Source: Yersinia massiliensis CCUG 53443 | GTDB lineage: Bacteria; Pseudomonadota; Gammaproteobacteria; Enterobacterales; Enterobacteriaceae | Direction of reading: 5' to 3' | DNA length: 64,000 bases | Assembly: GCF_000312485.1 (NCBI RefSeq) | Contig: NZ_HE997645.1 | Span: forward strand, 1-64,000 | In this document: positions 32,826 to 42,111 of the stretch, piece after piece | How positions within the stretch are numbered: the stretch's first letter is position 1 | Layout: the number at the start of each line of letters is the position of its first letter | Notes under the pieces: generated by a model | What the model saw: the letters and a program-made list of their open reading frames with translations, nothing else | Told to the model about the DNA's origin: nothing | Databases searched by the model: none | Program-made: the position numbers and the translations under genes

Positions 32826-35498
32826 ATGTCTGAAAATCATACCGGGCACGCTGTAGCACTGGCGCTCACCATTCCTGAGCAGCCCGCTTCACCCAGTACC
32901 TATCTTGATGGTGAGCTTAATTGCGCGAGCCTCAAGCAACGGCTTGAAGCATTTCAATCCTGGTTAGCTGAAGCATTCAATGGCGGAATCAGCGCTGAGG
33001 CTTTAATTGCAGCACGCAGTCATTACATCGACCAATTGTTGCAGCGTTTGTGGGCATATTACGGCTTTGATGACGTTCCCGAAACTGCGTTAGTCGCCGT
33101 CGGGGGTTATGGGCGTGGTGAACTGCACCCCCTATCAGACATTGATGTATTAGTCCTAAGCAAACAGCGCTTGAATGATGAGCAAGCTCAGCGAATCGGC
33201 CAGTTGATCACACTACTCTGGGATCTGAAGCTAGAAGTGGGCCATAGCGTGCGTACTTTGGAGGAGTGTTTATTGGAAGGATTGGCCGATCTCACCGTCG
33301 CCACCAACATGATTGAATCTCGTCTAATTTGTGGTGACGTGGCTCTGTTCTTACAGATGCAAAAGCACATTTTTAGCGATGGTTTCTGGCCTTCGCCTCA
33401 ATTTTTCCATGCCAAAATTGCCGAGCAGCATGAGCGGCATAAGCGCTATCACGGCACTAGCTATAATCTGGAACCGGATATTAAAAGCAGTCCCGGCGGG
33501 TTAAGGGATATTCATACTCTATTGTGGGTCGCGCGCCGCCATTTTGGTGCCACGTCCTTAAGTGAGATGGTAGATTTCGGCTTTCTAACCAAAGCTGAGC
33601 GCAATGAGCTCATTGAAAGTTTGAGTTTTTTATGGCGTATTCGTTTTGCCTTACATCTGGTTTTGACTCGCTACGATAACCGATTGTTGTTTGATCGCCA
33701 GTTGAGTGTTGCCCAACTCCTGCAATATCAAGGCGAAGGTAATGAGCCGGTCGAGCATATGATGAAAGATTTTTATCGCATGACGCGCCGAGTCAGTGAA
33801 CTCAACAACATGCTGTTGCAGCTGTTTGATGAAGCCATACTGGCACTGGATACCAATGAAAAACCACGCCCACTCGATGATGAGTTTCAGTTACGTGGTG
33901 ACCTAATTGATCTGCGCGATGAAAATCTCTTTGTTCAGCAACCTGAAGCCATTATGCGCATGTTCTATCTGATGGTGCGCAATCAAGAAATCAAAGGGAT
34001 TTACTCCACTACAGTACGCCGTTTACGCCATGCTCGTCGGCATCTAAAACAACCTCTATGCCAGATTCCTGAAGCTCGTAAGCTGTTTATGGCTATTTTG
34101 CGCCATCCAGGTGCGGTTTCTCGCGCATTACTGCCCATGCATCGCCATAGCGTGCTGTGGGCCTATATGCCGCAATGGGGCAGTATTGTCGGCCAAATGC
34201 AGTTTGACCTTTTCCATGCTTATACCGTTGATGAACACACGATTCGGGTACTGCTTAAACTCGAAAGCTTCGCGGATGAGAAGACTCGCCCGCAGCATCC
34301 CCTGTGTGTCGAGCTTTATCCGCGCCTGCCGCAGCCTGAATTACTACTACTCGCGGCGCTATTTCACGATATAGCCAAAGGACGTGGCGGTGACCATTCA
34401 ATCCTGGGTGCTCACGATGTATTGGAATTTGCTGAGCAGCACGGACTTAACTCGCGCGAAGCGCAGCTCGTTGCTTGGCTTGTGCGCTGCCATTTGTTGA
34501 TGTCAGTCACTGCCCAGCGCCGTGACATTCAAGACCCCGATGTTATCCAGCAATTTTCCGCTGAGGTGCAGAGTGAAACTCGCTTGCGTTATTTAGTCAG
34601 CCTGACCGTCGCTGACATCTGCGCCACCAATGAAACCTTATGGAATAGCTGGAAGCAGAGCCTATTACGCGAACTTTATTTTGCGACAGAAAAACAGCTT
34701 CGACGTGGGATGCAAAATAGCCCTGACTTGCGTGAGCGTGTTCGCCATCATCGACTACAAGCCTTGGCATTGCTACGGATGGATAATATCGATGAAGAAG
34801 CATTGCATCGTATCTGGAGCCGCTGTCGAGCCGATTATTTCCTGCGTCATTCGCCTAATCAATTGGCATGGCATGCCCGTCACTTGTTGGCTCATGACTC
34901 GACCAAACCACTGGTGTTGGTCAGCCGCCAAGCCACCCGAGGTGGAACCGAAATATTCATCTGGAGCCCTGACCGTCCATCATTATTTGCCGCTGTTGTC
35001 GGTGAATTGGATCGTCGTAATCTGAGCGTCCACGACGCGCAAATCTTCACTAACCGTGATGGTATGGCGATGGACACCTTTGTCGTGTTAGAACCGGATG
35101 GCAGCCCACTGGCGCAAGATCGGCATCCCGTCATTAGTCATGCCTTGGAACAAGCCATGACGCAACCAAACTATCAACATCCGCGTGTGAGAAGGTTGTC
35201 ACCGAAACTGCGGCATTTCAGTGTGCCGACTGAAACTAATTTCTTGCCGACTCATAACGAGCGTCGGACTTATCTGGAGTTAATTGCGCTGGATCAGCCG
35301 GGCTTGTTGGCCCGCGTGGGTGAGGTCTTTGCTGACTTAGGATTATCGTTACATAGCGCACGGATCACGACGATAGGCGAGCGGGTGGAGGATTTATTTG
35401 TGTTAGCCGATAAAGATCGCCGCGCATTAAGCCCCGACACGCGCCGCGAATTGGCACAACGGTTGACAGATACCCTCAATCCAAACGATAAACTGTGA
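32826..35498 (+). CDS. glnD: Bifunctional PII uridylyltransferase / uridylyl-removing enzyme
   Basis: An 890-residue nitrogen sensor that uridylylates PII proteins when glutamine is low and removes UMP when it is high. The nucleotidyltransferase domain holds [19 protein letters not shown] (about residues 75-95). The HD domain holds [14 protein letters not shown] (near 515). Two C-terminal ACT domains (from about 710 and 815) bind glutamine. The start [12 protein letters not shown] at 32826 gives the E. coli length; the frame is open upstream to the map stop. Confidence 0.97.
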   Translation: MSENHTGHAVALALTIPEQPASPSTYLDGELNCASLKQRLEAFQSWLAEAFNGGISAEALIAARSHYIDQLLQRLWAYYGFDDVPETALVAVGGYGRGELHPLSDIDVLVLSKQRLNDEQAQRIGQLITLLWDLKLEVGHSVRTLEECLLEGLADLTVATNMIESRLICGDVALFLQMQKHIFSDGFWPSPQFFHAKIAEQHERHKRYHGTSYNLEPDIKSSPGGLRDIHTLLWVARRHFGATSLSEMVDFGFLTKAERNELIESLSFLWRIRFALHLVLTRYDNRLLFDRQLSVAQLLQYQGEGNEPVEHMMKDFYRMTRRVSELNNMLLQLFDEAILALDTNEKPRPLDDEFQLRGDLIDLRDENLFVQQPEAIMRMFYLMVRNQEIKGIYSTTVRRLRHARRHLKQPLCQIPEARKLFMAILRHPGAVSRALLPMHRHSVLWAYMPQWGSIVGQMQFDLFHAYTVDEHTIRVLLKLESFADEKTRPQHPLCVELYPRLPQPELLLLAALFHDIAKGRGGDHSILGAHDVLEFAEQHGLNSREAQLVAWLVRCHLLMSVTAQRRDIQDPDVIQQFSAEVQSETRLRYLVSLTVADICATNETLWNSWKQSLLRELYFATEKQLRRGMQNSPDLRERVRHHRLQALALLRMDNIDEEALHRIWSRCRADYFLRHSPNQLAWHARHLLAHDSTKPLVLVSRQATRGGTEIFIWSPDRPSLFAAVVGELDRRNLSVHDAQIFTNRDGMAMDTFVVLEPDGSPLAQDRHPVISHALEQAMTQPNYQHPRVRRLSPKLRHFSVPTETNFLPTHNERRTYLELIALDQPGLLARVGEVFADLGLSLHSARITTIGERVEDLFVLADKDRRALSPDTRRELAQRLTDTLNPNDKL

Positions 35499-35679
35499 TA
35501 CAAATAACTTTTTAGCCATTAATTTACTTACAACCACGACCCTAAATCATTGGCGTTGTAGCAAGCACATAAATCCAGATGAGCTTTCATCGATGAGCAC
35601 TTTGGGTGAATTAGAGCAGCTAACACAGTAACAGCGTCAAGTTAGCAGGGTATAAATGTTAGAAAGGGAAGAGAACAGA

Positions 35680-36503
35680 ATGCAACAACTACAAAACGTG
35701 ATTGAAACTGCCTTCGAGCGCCGCGCAGACATTACTCCGGCTAACGTAGATACCGTTACGCGCGAAGCGATTAACCATGTCATTGACCTGCTCGATACTG
35801 GTGCACTGCGTGTCGCAGAAAAATTGAAGGTCAGTGGGTGACTCACCAATGGCTGAAGAAAGCTGTACTGCTCTCTTTCCGCATCAATGACAACCAAGTC
35901 ATGGAAGGCGCTGAAACTCGTTATTACGATAAAGTCCCGATGAAATTCGCCGGTTATGATGAAGCGCGTTTCCAGCGTGAAGGCTTCCGTGTTGTGCCTC
36001 CAGCAACCGTGCGTAAAGGGGCATTTATTGCTCGTAATACGGTACTGATGCCCTCTTATGTCAATATTGGCGCTTTCGTTGATGAAGGCACGATGGTTGA
36101 TACTTGGGCGACGGTCGGATCTTGCGCACAAATTGGCAAGAACGTTCACCTATCTGGCGGTGTAGGCATCGGTGGCGTATTGGAGCCTTTACAAGCCAAC
36201 CCAACGATTATCGAAGATAACTGCTTTGTTGGCGCACGTTCCGAAGTGGTTGAAGGGGTTATCGTCGAGGAAGGGTCTGTTATCTCAATGGGCGTGTTTA
36301 TCGGTCAAAGCACCCGTATTTATGACCGTGAAACCGGTGAAGTCCACTATGGTCGAGTGCCCGCAGGATCTGTGGTGGTTTCAGGTAGTTTGCCATCAAA
36401 AGACGGCAGCTACAGCCTATACTGCGCGGTTATCGTGAAAAAGGTTGATGCAAAAACGCGCGGTAAAGTCGGTATCAATGAGTTATTACGCACCATCGAC
36501 TAA
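35680..36503 (+). pseudogene. dapD: Tetrahydrodipicolinate N-succinyltransferase, split by a one-base deletion
   Basis: DapD succinylates tetrahydrodipicolinate in the diaminopimelate/lysine pathway. The first 48 codons ([15 protein letters not shown]...ALRVAEK) are in frame. At 35819-35823 a run of five A stands where GAA AAA ATT GAA GGT would need six. The reading frame then shifts and stops at TGA 35839-35841, giving 53 residues. The rest ([18 protein letters not shown] to NELLRTID) continues in the next frame from 35838, with the hexapeptide beta-helix intact. One added A restores 274 residues, the E. coli length. The premature stop overlaps a GTG (GTGA), so re-initiation could in principle make a second fragment. 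No other damage is seen, which suggests a recent mutation or a sequencing error. Confidence 0.93.
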
Positions 36504-36511
36504 GATTGAAG

Positions 36512-36540
36512 ATAGCGGGAAAATCTCCCGCTATTTTTTT
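36512..36540 (+). terminator. Rho-independent terminator after dapD
   Basis: ATAGCGGGA pairs with TCCCGCTAT around an AAATC loop and is followed by seven T, starting 9 bases after the dapD stop. Confidence 0.9.
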
Positions 36541-36600
36541 GCCTTGTGAGTTAATCACATATTTTGGCGAGATTTACCGTCATAATCATAAACTGTGGAA

Positions 36601-36638
36601 TATACCCTTCAAAGAATTTGAATTGCACATCAGCAGCA
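36601..36638. repeat. Short intergenic repeat, third copy
   Basis: TATACCCTTCAAAGAATTTG followed by AATTGCACATCAGCAGC resembles the element at 19154 and less closely 9494. It lies between the dapD terminator and yaeH. Confidence 0.4.
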
Positions 36639-36672
36639 AATTTGATGAGGGATAAAACTAAAAGGTGGCGCT

Positions 36673-37062
36673 ATGTATGACAATCTGAAAAGCTTAGGAA
36701 TCACACAACCAGAAGATGTCGATCGCTATAGCCTGCGTCAGGAGGCCAATAACGACATTCTGAAGATTTACTTCCGCAAAGATAAAGGCGAGTTTTTTGC
36801 TAAAAGTGTGAAATTCAAATATCCACGCCAACGCAAAACGGTAGTGGCTGATAATGCAGGTCATGGTTACAAAGAAATCAATGAAATCAATCCTAACCTA
36901 CGTTATGTCATTGATGAATTGGACCAACTGTGCAAACGCGACCAGATTGAAGTTGATTTAAAACGTAAGATCCTTGATGACTTGCGTCATTTAGAAAGCG
37001 TTGTCGCCAATAAGATTTCCGAGATTGAATCTGATCTGGAAAAATTAACTAACGGCCGTTAA
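36673..37062 (+). CDS. yaeH: Conserved DUF3461 protein YaeH
   Basis: A 129-residue, highly charged cytoplasmic protein of the YaeH family (UPF0325), with no known function. It matches E. coli YaeH along its length ([61 protein letters not shown]). The C-terminal third looks like a coiled helix. AGGTGG precedes the ATG. It is the last gene of the E. coli-like 4-minute block. Confidence 0.9.
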   Translation: MYDNLKSLGITQPEDVDRYSLRQEANNDILKIYFRKDKGEFFAKSVKFKYPRQRKTVVADNAGHGYKEINEINPNLRYVIDELDQLCKRDQIEVDLKRKILDDLRHLESVVANKISEIESDLEKLTNGR

Positions 37063-37085
37063 TCCGATCGCTGAAAATTAAGTCT

Positions 37086-37128
37086 GCCCGTATTGTGTTG
37101 TAATGTTATGCCACAATACGGGCTTATT
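37086..37128. terminator. Long stem between yaeH and the metalloprotease gene
   Basis: GCCCGTATTGTG (37086-37097) pairs perfectly over 12 bases with CACAATACGGGC (37112-37123) around a 14-base loop. TTATTT follows on the plus strand. As both genes converge here it may terminate transcription from either side. Confidence 0.6.
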
Positions 37129-37165
37129 TACGCCATACTCAACGATATTAATTCTGATGTGTTAT

Positions 37166-39658
37166 TTAGCGATAAGCCGAAACTTTAGACGAGAGTGAAT
37201 TCATCGCCTGTACAGCATCAATCTTATTAGGTATGCCCATGGGAATACCGTAATCTATAGTATAACGATCAGGTGTAGAATAATAAGGGATCGCATTACC
37301 TGCCATAATCGTTGATAGCAACCCGTACCCTTGAGAATAGGATTCACTCTCGCCACCATGCGATAGACCCATATTATGGCCCAGTTCATGGCGCATGACA
37401 GTCGTTCCACAATTTATTGAACCGGTTGCTACCATATTACGGTCCCTTCCCCATGAGCCTAACCATGCCAATCCACAGCCATCTTCAGTGCCTTCATAAT
37501 AAATACCATCGGCTTTTAAAATATTCCGCCAGCCCTGCACTGTTGCATCTTCTCGTAACTCCTCAAGAGGATTACTCAGCGAGTTCCAGTGAACTTTTGC
37601 CTCCACCTGCCGTAAGCCAACAATACGATAGCGGAAATTAGCACCCGAATTTTCCAACGCTTCATTCGTCAGAATAAAGCCTTCAATTAAGCGTTTACGC
37701 ATTGCGTCTTCGCCTAAACGATCTGCGGCTTTATCGCTGTAAAGTAATAACAGATCAATAGTGACGGTTTCACGATTCCAATTTCCTTGCTCATCCACCT
37801 TGAATGCGACTGTCTCCCCATTAGAGATTTTATAGTTTGAATTATCTGCCAAAACGGATATCTCTAATTCAGCTTCACTGTTAATAACAACCCGACTACC
37901 TGGTTCCTGTGCGGCAGGTAAGTATAAATTAGGCTGATAATTACCATTGGCAGTGTTAATAACAGTCCGTGGTGTCTGTAGTTCAGGAATCTTGCCATCG
38001 ATAATATCTTGCGCTTCATAAAAAGTATCCGGTGAGTCTATTAACTGCCATTTTCCTTTTTCACCAATATAAAAGAAATCATATTGTTGGCCATTGCTAA
38101 GACTCATAGACCCCGAGTTACTAATATTGGCTGTATCAATAAGCGTTACAGCATCAGTTAGTGATTTTAACGTCATTTTATCACGATCAGCGGATTTAGC
38201 TGGTAGCTTCACTTTCTCTCGCCAATGGCTATCCGTCAGCGTGACCACTGTAGTTTGAGCTGTTGGTGTAGGGAGTTCACTAGAACTAATGTCCACCTCA
38301 ACGTTTCTTATTGGCGAAGAATTCAATGCCCAGCGATTAAATCCTTTTAGATATTTGAATACATATTGATCGCCTGATTTTATCGTCGTGGTACTGGCAT
38401 ATAATAAATTATCCGCAGAGACCTTTGAATCGTTGGATGCGGTGGAGCGAATAATAATAATCGAATCATCCTTGGCAGTTGATGGGAGAGTAATTTCAGG
38501 TACCCAATCATTATTTTCCATCTTATAATAAACGATACCTTGAAGATTATCAGAAATAAGACTGCCGTCACTATTTGGTGTTAGATGAATAACCCCTTGC
38601 CCTTGAATATCCCATTGTTGTATATCTTCGTGATATTCAAGAGTGTATTCACTACCTGATGTAATCTTTAATTGCGTGAATGGAAGATGCAAATCAGCAT
38701 CATAGGTTGCCGTTGATTTAATCACCACACGTGTTCCATCTACTGGCTGTAGCGGCAATATAACGTCTTTGGTCCAATTACCGTCATACAGTTCGAATAC
38801 AATATCATCGTAGCCTGATGGTAATACTCCGCTACCAAGTTGATCTGGTGTGGTCGACAATTTATTAGAGATAGAACGTTTTTTTCTCTCTTTAACCTTC
38901 TCAAGAATAGTGTCACCAATTTCATTTTCATCAAAAATACGAGTATTCTTGATTGAATTAGATATCTCACCATTAATATCGGATAAACTTCCCTCGATGG
39001 TATGTTTAGGTATTTTATTACCATCAATACTGTTACTTTCAATTAGATTAGGGATTACATGACTAGTATCATCGAAGGGTTCGAGATTAACTGAATCGCG
39101 AATCCAACCACTCAGATTACAAGATGACTGATACTTAAAAACATACTGCTCACCATGCTCAATTACTGTCTCACCACTATATAATATATTGTCAGCAGAA
39201 ACTTTTGATTTCTTACAAGCGATGGAGCGAATAAGAATAGTATCGCCATCTTTTGCTATGGCTGGCAACGTAACCTCTGTGGCATAATTGCAATTATTCA
39301 TCGAGTAATAGGTCATGTTTTGTGGGTTATCTGGAATAACGTGACCGACACTGTTCGGTGATAAATATTGAATACCTGAAACCTTGATATTCCATTGTTG
39401 AATATCTGCATCGTACTCAAGCGTGTATTGACTTCCAGCCTTAATTTCTACGGGGCCGACTAATGGGAGTTGTAGCACCGCATTCCAAGTGGCTGAAGTA
39501 CGAATCACAACACTGCATTTATCCTCAGGGTATTCAGGTAATACAATATTGTTAATCCAGTTGCCATCTGAAAGTTCAAATATAACTTCATCATATCCTG
39601 AAGGGAGTACGTTTCTGCCTAATTCATTGGGCGAGGTAAATAAAGTGTAGCCTTTCAT
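37166..39658 (-). CDS. Modular zinc metalloprotease (reprolysin/M72-like) with repeated N-terminal modules
   Basis: An 830-residue protein, not recognised as a named gene. Residues about 632-830 form a metzincin-type protease. HELGHNMGLSH (757-767) is a complete HExxHxxGxxH zinc site, GCGLAWL precedes it as in peptidyl-Asp (M72) and reprolysin-like enzymes, and a Met in STIMAG fits the Met-turn. Ahead lie about six modules of 75-90 residues (about 10-91, 98-187, 269-351, 358-446, 462-540, 558-629), each running W..x..V.LP....VVI.S....Y.F.Y....W. Modules 1-2 and 3-4 are a duplicated pair. A polar linker with a basic KVKERKKRS stretch (254-262) separates them. There is no signal peptide or membrane segment, so any export would need a dedicated route. 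The gene is AT-richer than its neighbours, stands alone and faces yaeH, all suggesting an acquired gene. Target unknown. Confidence 0.82.
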   Translation of the reverse strand: MKGYTLFTSPNELGRNVLPSGYDEVIFELSDGNWINNIVLPEYPEDKCSVVIRTSATWNAVLQLPLVGPVEIKAGSQYTLEYDADIQQWNIKVSGIQYLSPNSVGHVIPDNPQNMTYYSMNNCNYATEVTLPAIAKDGDTILIRSIACKKSKVSADNILYSGETVIEHGEQYVFKYQSSCNLSGWIRDSVNLEPFDDTSHVIPNLIESNSIDGNKIPKHTIEGSLSDINGEISNSIKNTRIFDENEIGDTILEKVKERKKRSISNKLSTTPDQLGSGVLPSGYDDIVFELYDGNWTKDVILPLQPVDGTRVVIKSTATYDADLHLPFTQLKITSGSEYTLEYHEDIQQWDIQGQGVIHLTPNSDGSLISDNLQGIVYYKMENNDWVPEITLPSTAKDDSIIIIRSTASNDSKVSADNLLYASTTTIKSGDQYVFKYLKGFNRWALNSSPIRNVEVDISSSELPTPTAQTTVVTLTDSHWREKVKLPAKSADRDKMTLKSLTDAVTLIDTANISNSGSMSLSNGQQYDFFYIGEKGKWQLIDSPDTFYEAQDIIDGKIPELQTPRTVINTANGNYQPNLYLPAAQEPGSRVVINSEAELEISVLADNSNYKISNGETVAFKVDEQGNWNRETVTIDLLLLYSDKAADRLGEDAMRKRLIEGFILTNEALENSGANFRYRIVGLRQVEAKVHWNSLSNPLEELREDATVQGWRNILKADGIYYEGTEDGCGLAWLGSWGRDRNMVATGSINCGTTVMRHELGHNMGLSHGGESESYSQGYGLLSTIMAGNAIPYYSTPDRYTIDYGIPMGIPNKIDAVQAMNSLSSKVSAYR

Positions 39659-39853
39659 CGTGTTGCGTCTCTTAAGTGAATAGATTGAGTCACTGCATTT
39701 GCAGCGGCAGCAACTTTACACAGAGACGATTCACACACTACTCATAAACGAACTAATGATGAGAAGAGGAGATGTTTTGAAAGTTTTAAAGAAGTAGCCT
39801 CAGTTTTATTACTGATATTCACTATTAAACATGAGGCCTAATATGTACGTTGA

Positions 39854-40303
39854 CTACTGAATTAAGCGCCCCCACTGTTCAACCCATGGTGCTGAAACAG
39901 TTTCTGGCTCCGAGTGCTCAATGGCATCAATTTCTAATCTTTCGCCGATTCGTGTCGCACCTTGTTCCTGTAGTAGCTCATCGAATGCACGACCTGCACC
40001 GCAGAAATTGTCATAACTACTGTCGCCCAACGCAATGAGGCCATAACGCAGCTCTGGTTGGAAGCCCACATGATCACGTACAGCAGTGAAAAGCGGCGCA
40101 ATACTGTCAGGAAAATCGCCCTGCCCAGTCGTTGACGTCACCACTAACACATAATGTTGACGATAATATTGCCAGGCTTCTAACGTTCCCTCATCGAACA
40201 CTTTTACTTCGTGGCCTTGCTCTTTCAATATGTTCTCGGCCTCTTCTGCCACTAACAATGCGTTACCGTAGACAGTGCCGACAAAAACCCCAATCTGGGC
40301 CAT
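39854..40303 (-). CDS. yqcA: Flavodoxin-like protein YqcA
   Basis: A 149-residue flavodoxin-fold protein of the YqcA/MioC group, expected to bind FMN and carry electrons. The phosphate loop reads GTVYGNAL (residues 9-16), with [11 protein letters not shown] and [13 protein letters not shown] as the flavin-contacting loops. Its partner enzyme is not established. It lies 27 bases after truC in the leftward group yqcC-truC-yqcA, as in E. coli. Confidence 0.92.
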   Translation of the reverse strand: MAQIGVFVGTVYGNALLVAEEAENILKEQGHEVKVFDEGTLEAWQYYRQHYVLVVTSTTGQGDFPDSIAPLFTAVRDHVGFQPELRYGLIALGDSSYDNFCGAGRAFDELLQEQGATRIGERLEIDAIEHSEPETVSAPWVEQWGRLIQ

Positions 40304-40330
40304 AAGATAGATACCTTTCTAACGAGAAAA

Positions 40331-41104
40331 TTATTCACTATCCTGACCGGCGGTGGCAGAAAACTCAACCCTTTCAAGATGAGGGACAATGCCAGACCAG
40401 CCAAAATGTGACATCAACTCTTGCCAGGACTCATCCCAACGAGCAGTGAGCGACAGTGGTTCACCCGTCACCGGATGATTGAGCGATAAGTGGCTAGCAT
40501 GCAGCATAAGTCTAGAACAATCAAAATGTTGTGCAATACCACGATTCTGCCGCAAATCTCCATGGGTACTATCACCAATGATCGGATGGCGGATGTGCGC
40601 CATATGCCTCCGCAACTGATGTTTACGCCCAGTTTCTGGTTTCAGTTCCATTAAACTGAAGCGTGCTGTGTCATAACGGCCAATAGCAACAGGCACTTCT
40701 ACTTGCGCTAAAGGCTGATAGTGAGTGATTGAAGGTTGCGGCGCTTTCTCTGCGCGAGAAAACTTATCGGCGATCTTATCCAGTTCCTCAGTCATTTCGT
40801 AATCAATCGTTCCTTCCTCCAGCACATAGCCACGAACCACCGCATGGTATGTTTTCTGGATTTGGTGCTGCTCAAACTGCAAAGAAAGCGCGCGAGCAAT
40901 ATCACTGGAAAGTGCCATTAACAGCACTCCCGATGTCGGGCGATCCAATCGGTGTATGGTGTAAACATGCTGACCAATCTGGTCTCGCACTGTTTGCATC
41001 ACAAATACCGTTTCATGACTGTCTAACCAGCTCCGATGAACCAACCAACCCGCAGGCTTATTCACCGCAACTATATGTTCGTCTTGATAAATTATTTCTA
41101 GCAT
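40331..41104 (-). CDS. truC: tRNA pseudouridine(65) synthase
   Basis: A 257-residue RluA-family enzyme that isomerises U65 in the acceptor/T-stem region of certain tRNAs (Ile and Asp in E. coli). The catalytic Asp is in HRLDRPTSGVLL, and the family motifs VNKPAGWLVHRS and ETGRKHQLRRHMAHI are present. Its ATG shares one base with the yqcC stop (TAATG), so the two are translationally coupled. Confidence 0.94.
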   Translation of the reverse strand: MLEIIYQDEHIVAVNKPAGWLVHRSWLDSHETVFVMQTVRDQIGQHVYTIHRLDRPTSGVLLMALSSDIARALSLQFEQHQIQKTYHAVVRGYVLEEGTIDYEMTEELDKIADKFSRAEKAPQPSITHYQPLAQVEVPVAIGRYDTARFSLMELKPETGRKHQLRRHMAHIRHPIIGDSTHGDLRQNRGIAQHFDCSRLMLHASHLSLNHPVTGEPLSLTARWDESWQELMSHFGWSGIVPHLERVEFSATAGQDSE

Positions 41105-41436
41105 TAGTGACTTTCTTTATTCAGTAGATCATCAAGACGCTGTAAGTGAACCAGCAGTGACGTGCAGTCAGGCCGATCATGGACACTCAGTGCCTCTTCA
41201 AAATAGGGGGTGATGGCGAAACGGTTAGGAAGTGGGCCATTCGATTCCAGCAATGCATACATGCGAGGAATCAATACCCACTGTAACCACTGCTCAGCAT
41301 CCATGGTATCGATGCTAAAGGGTTCGTTGCTTTCGAAGGCTTCTGCTTGTGGAGGCACTGCTTGCCAGAGATCAACCGCTCGCATAGCAAGCTCAATATT
41401 CTGAAGACTTTGAAGGACTTGATTTTTTGTATTCAT
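41104..41436 (-). CDS. yqcC: Conserved YqcC family protein
   Basis: A 110-residue protein of the YqcC (DUF446) family, helical and without assigned function. The middle part DTMDAEQWLQWVLIPRMYALLESNGPLPNRFAITPYFEEAL aligns with E. coli YqcC. I start at MNTKNQVLQSLQNIEL; an ATG six codons upstream is possible. First gene of the yqcC-truC-yqcA group, lying just beyond the csrB terminator. Confidence 0.88.
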   Translation of the reverse strand: MNTKNQVLQSLQNIELAMRAVDLWQAVPPQAEAFESNEPFSIDTMDAEQWLQWVLIPRMYALLESNGPLPNRFAITPYFEEALSVHDRPDCTSLLVHLQRLDDLLNKESH

Positions 41437-41564
41437 GATTATGCTCTCAACCAAAAAACAGCCATTTACCAGGTCGGTTCAACGGCGGCAAAGCATACCA
41501 CTGAAGCAAGCGATGCCCAAATTCACACCATAGACAACAGTTGCAGGTTAAGCAAAATGTGGAT

Positions 41565-41914
41565 AAAAAAAGGGGTACTGTTTTACCAGTACCCCTAGAT
41601 TCGTTTTATAGCTATCCAGCTAAAAATGATGCTCCCTGCTCATTCCTTGAAAACTTTTCCGTTTGGTTATCCTAACCAGCAATCCTTAGCGAAATCCTAC
41701 ACCATCCCGGTGTTAATCCTGAAGCTATCCTAGCCCACCATCCATCCTGAACCGGCTCTCAATCTCCATCCTGGAGGTGTCCTTTGTTTCATCCTGAAAC
41801 ATCCCTTCACTCATCCTAAGCAGTCCCTGTTTTCTTCATCCTGAAGCGGTAACATCCAATACCGTCCTTCTCCGCCAGATCCTATCCGGCGAGTAGAAGG
41901 ATCGCTTAATCGAC
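41565..41914 (-). ncRNA. csrB: CsrB regulatory RNA (CsrA sponge)
   Basis: Lies between syd and yqcC exactly as in E. coli, on the minus strand. About 25 GGA triplets occur in some 315 bases, many as AGGAT(G) in hairpin loops such as TTCAGGATGAA and CTCCAGGATGGAG. These sequester the RNA-binding regulator CsrA. The 3' end is a strong terminator (41565-41596: GGGGTACTG paired with CAGTACCCC plus seven T). The 5' end is placed near GTCGATTAAGCG (41914) by analogy with the E. coli start GTCGAC; it is approximate. This 675-base gap contains no protein gene. Confidence 0.93.
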
Positions 41915-42059
41915 AAAGGGTGACAAGGTACTGTAAGGATAATGATGCAGACACTTTTCATATAAAAAAATGAACGTTTATAACGAAATGATTTTATTGA
42001 AATTAAATTTAAAGTCAGAATTTCACATTTGAATAATAGAAGTGATGTCTCACAGGCCA

Positions 42060-42077
42060 TGTGCGAGATCTCTTACA
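42060..42077 (-). promoter_or_regulatory. UvrY (BarA-UvrY) binding site upstream of csrB
   Basis: On the minus strand TGTAAGAGATCTCGCACA is a near-perfect 18-bp dyad. It differs at two bases from the TGTAAGAGATCTCTTACA sequence bound by phosphorylated UvrY ahead of E. coli csrB. It stands about 145 bases upstream of the csrB start, so activation by the two-component system is likely. Confidence 0.75.
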
Positions 42078-42111
42078 CACATTTGCATTGAAATACACGA
42101 TAACCACTTAT

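Noticed and set aside
35815-35841. Programmed -1 ribosomal frameshift in dapD
   Set aside because: The codons GCA GAA AAA TTG do not form a canonical X XXY YYZ slippery heptamer, and five A is short for efficient polymerase slippage. DapD is not known to use recoding. A base-loss or sequencing error is simpler.
35637-36149. 170-codon minus-strand open frame over dapD
   Set aside because: It mirrors the dapD coding sequence; the plus-strand protein is clearly DapD despite the frameshift.
37166-39658. Metalloprotease gene as a decayed or phage tail-fibre gene
   Set aside because: The reading frame is intact over 830 codons with a complete zinc motif and no neighbouring phage genes; the beta modules alone do not show a phage origin.
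41600-41914. Repeated catcctg motifs as a CRISPR array or minisatellite
   Set aside because: Motif spacing is irregular, there are no uniform spacers, and the motif is the GGA CsrA-binding element read on the other strand. Position between syd and yqcC plus a terminator identify csrB.
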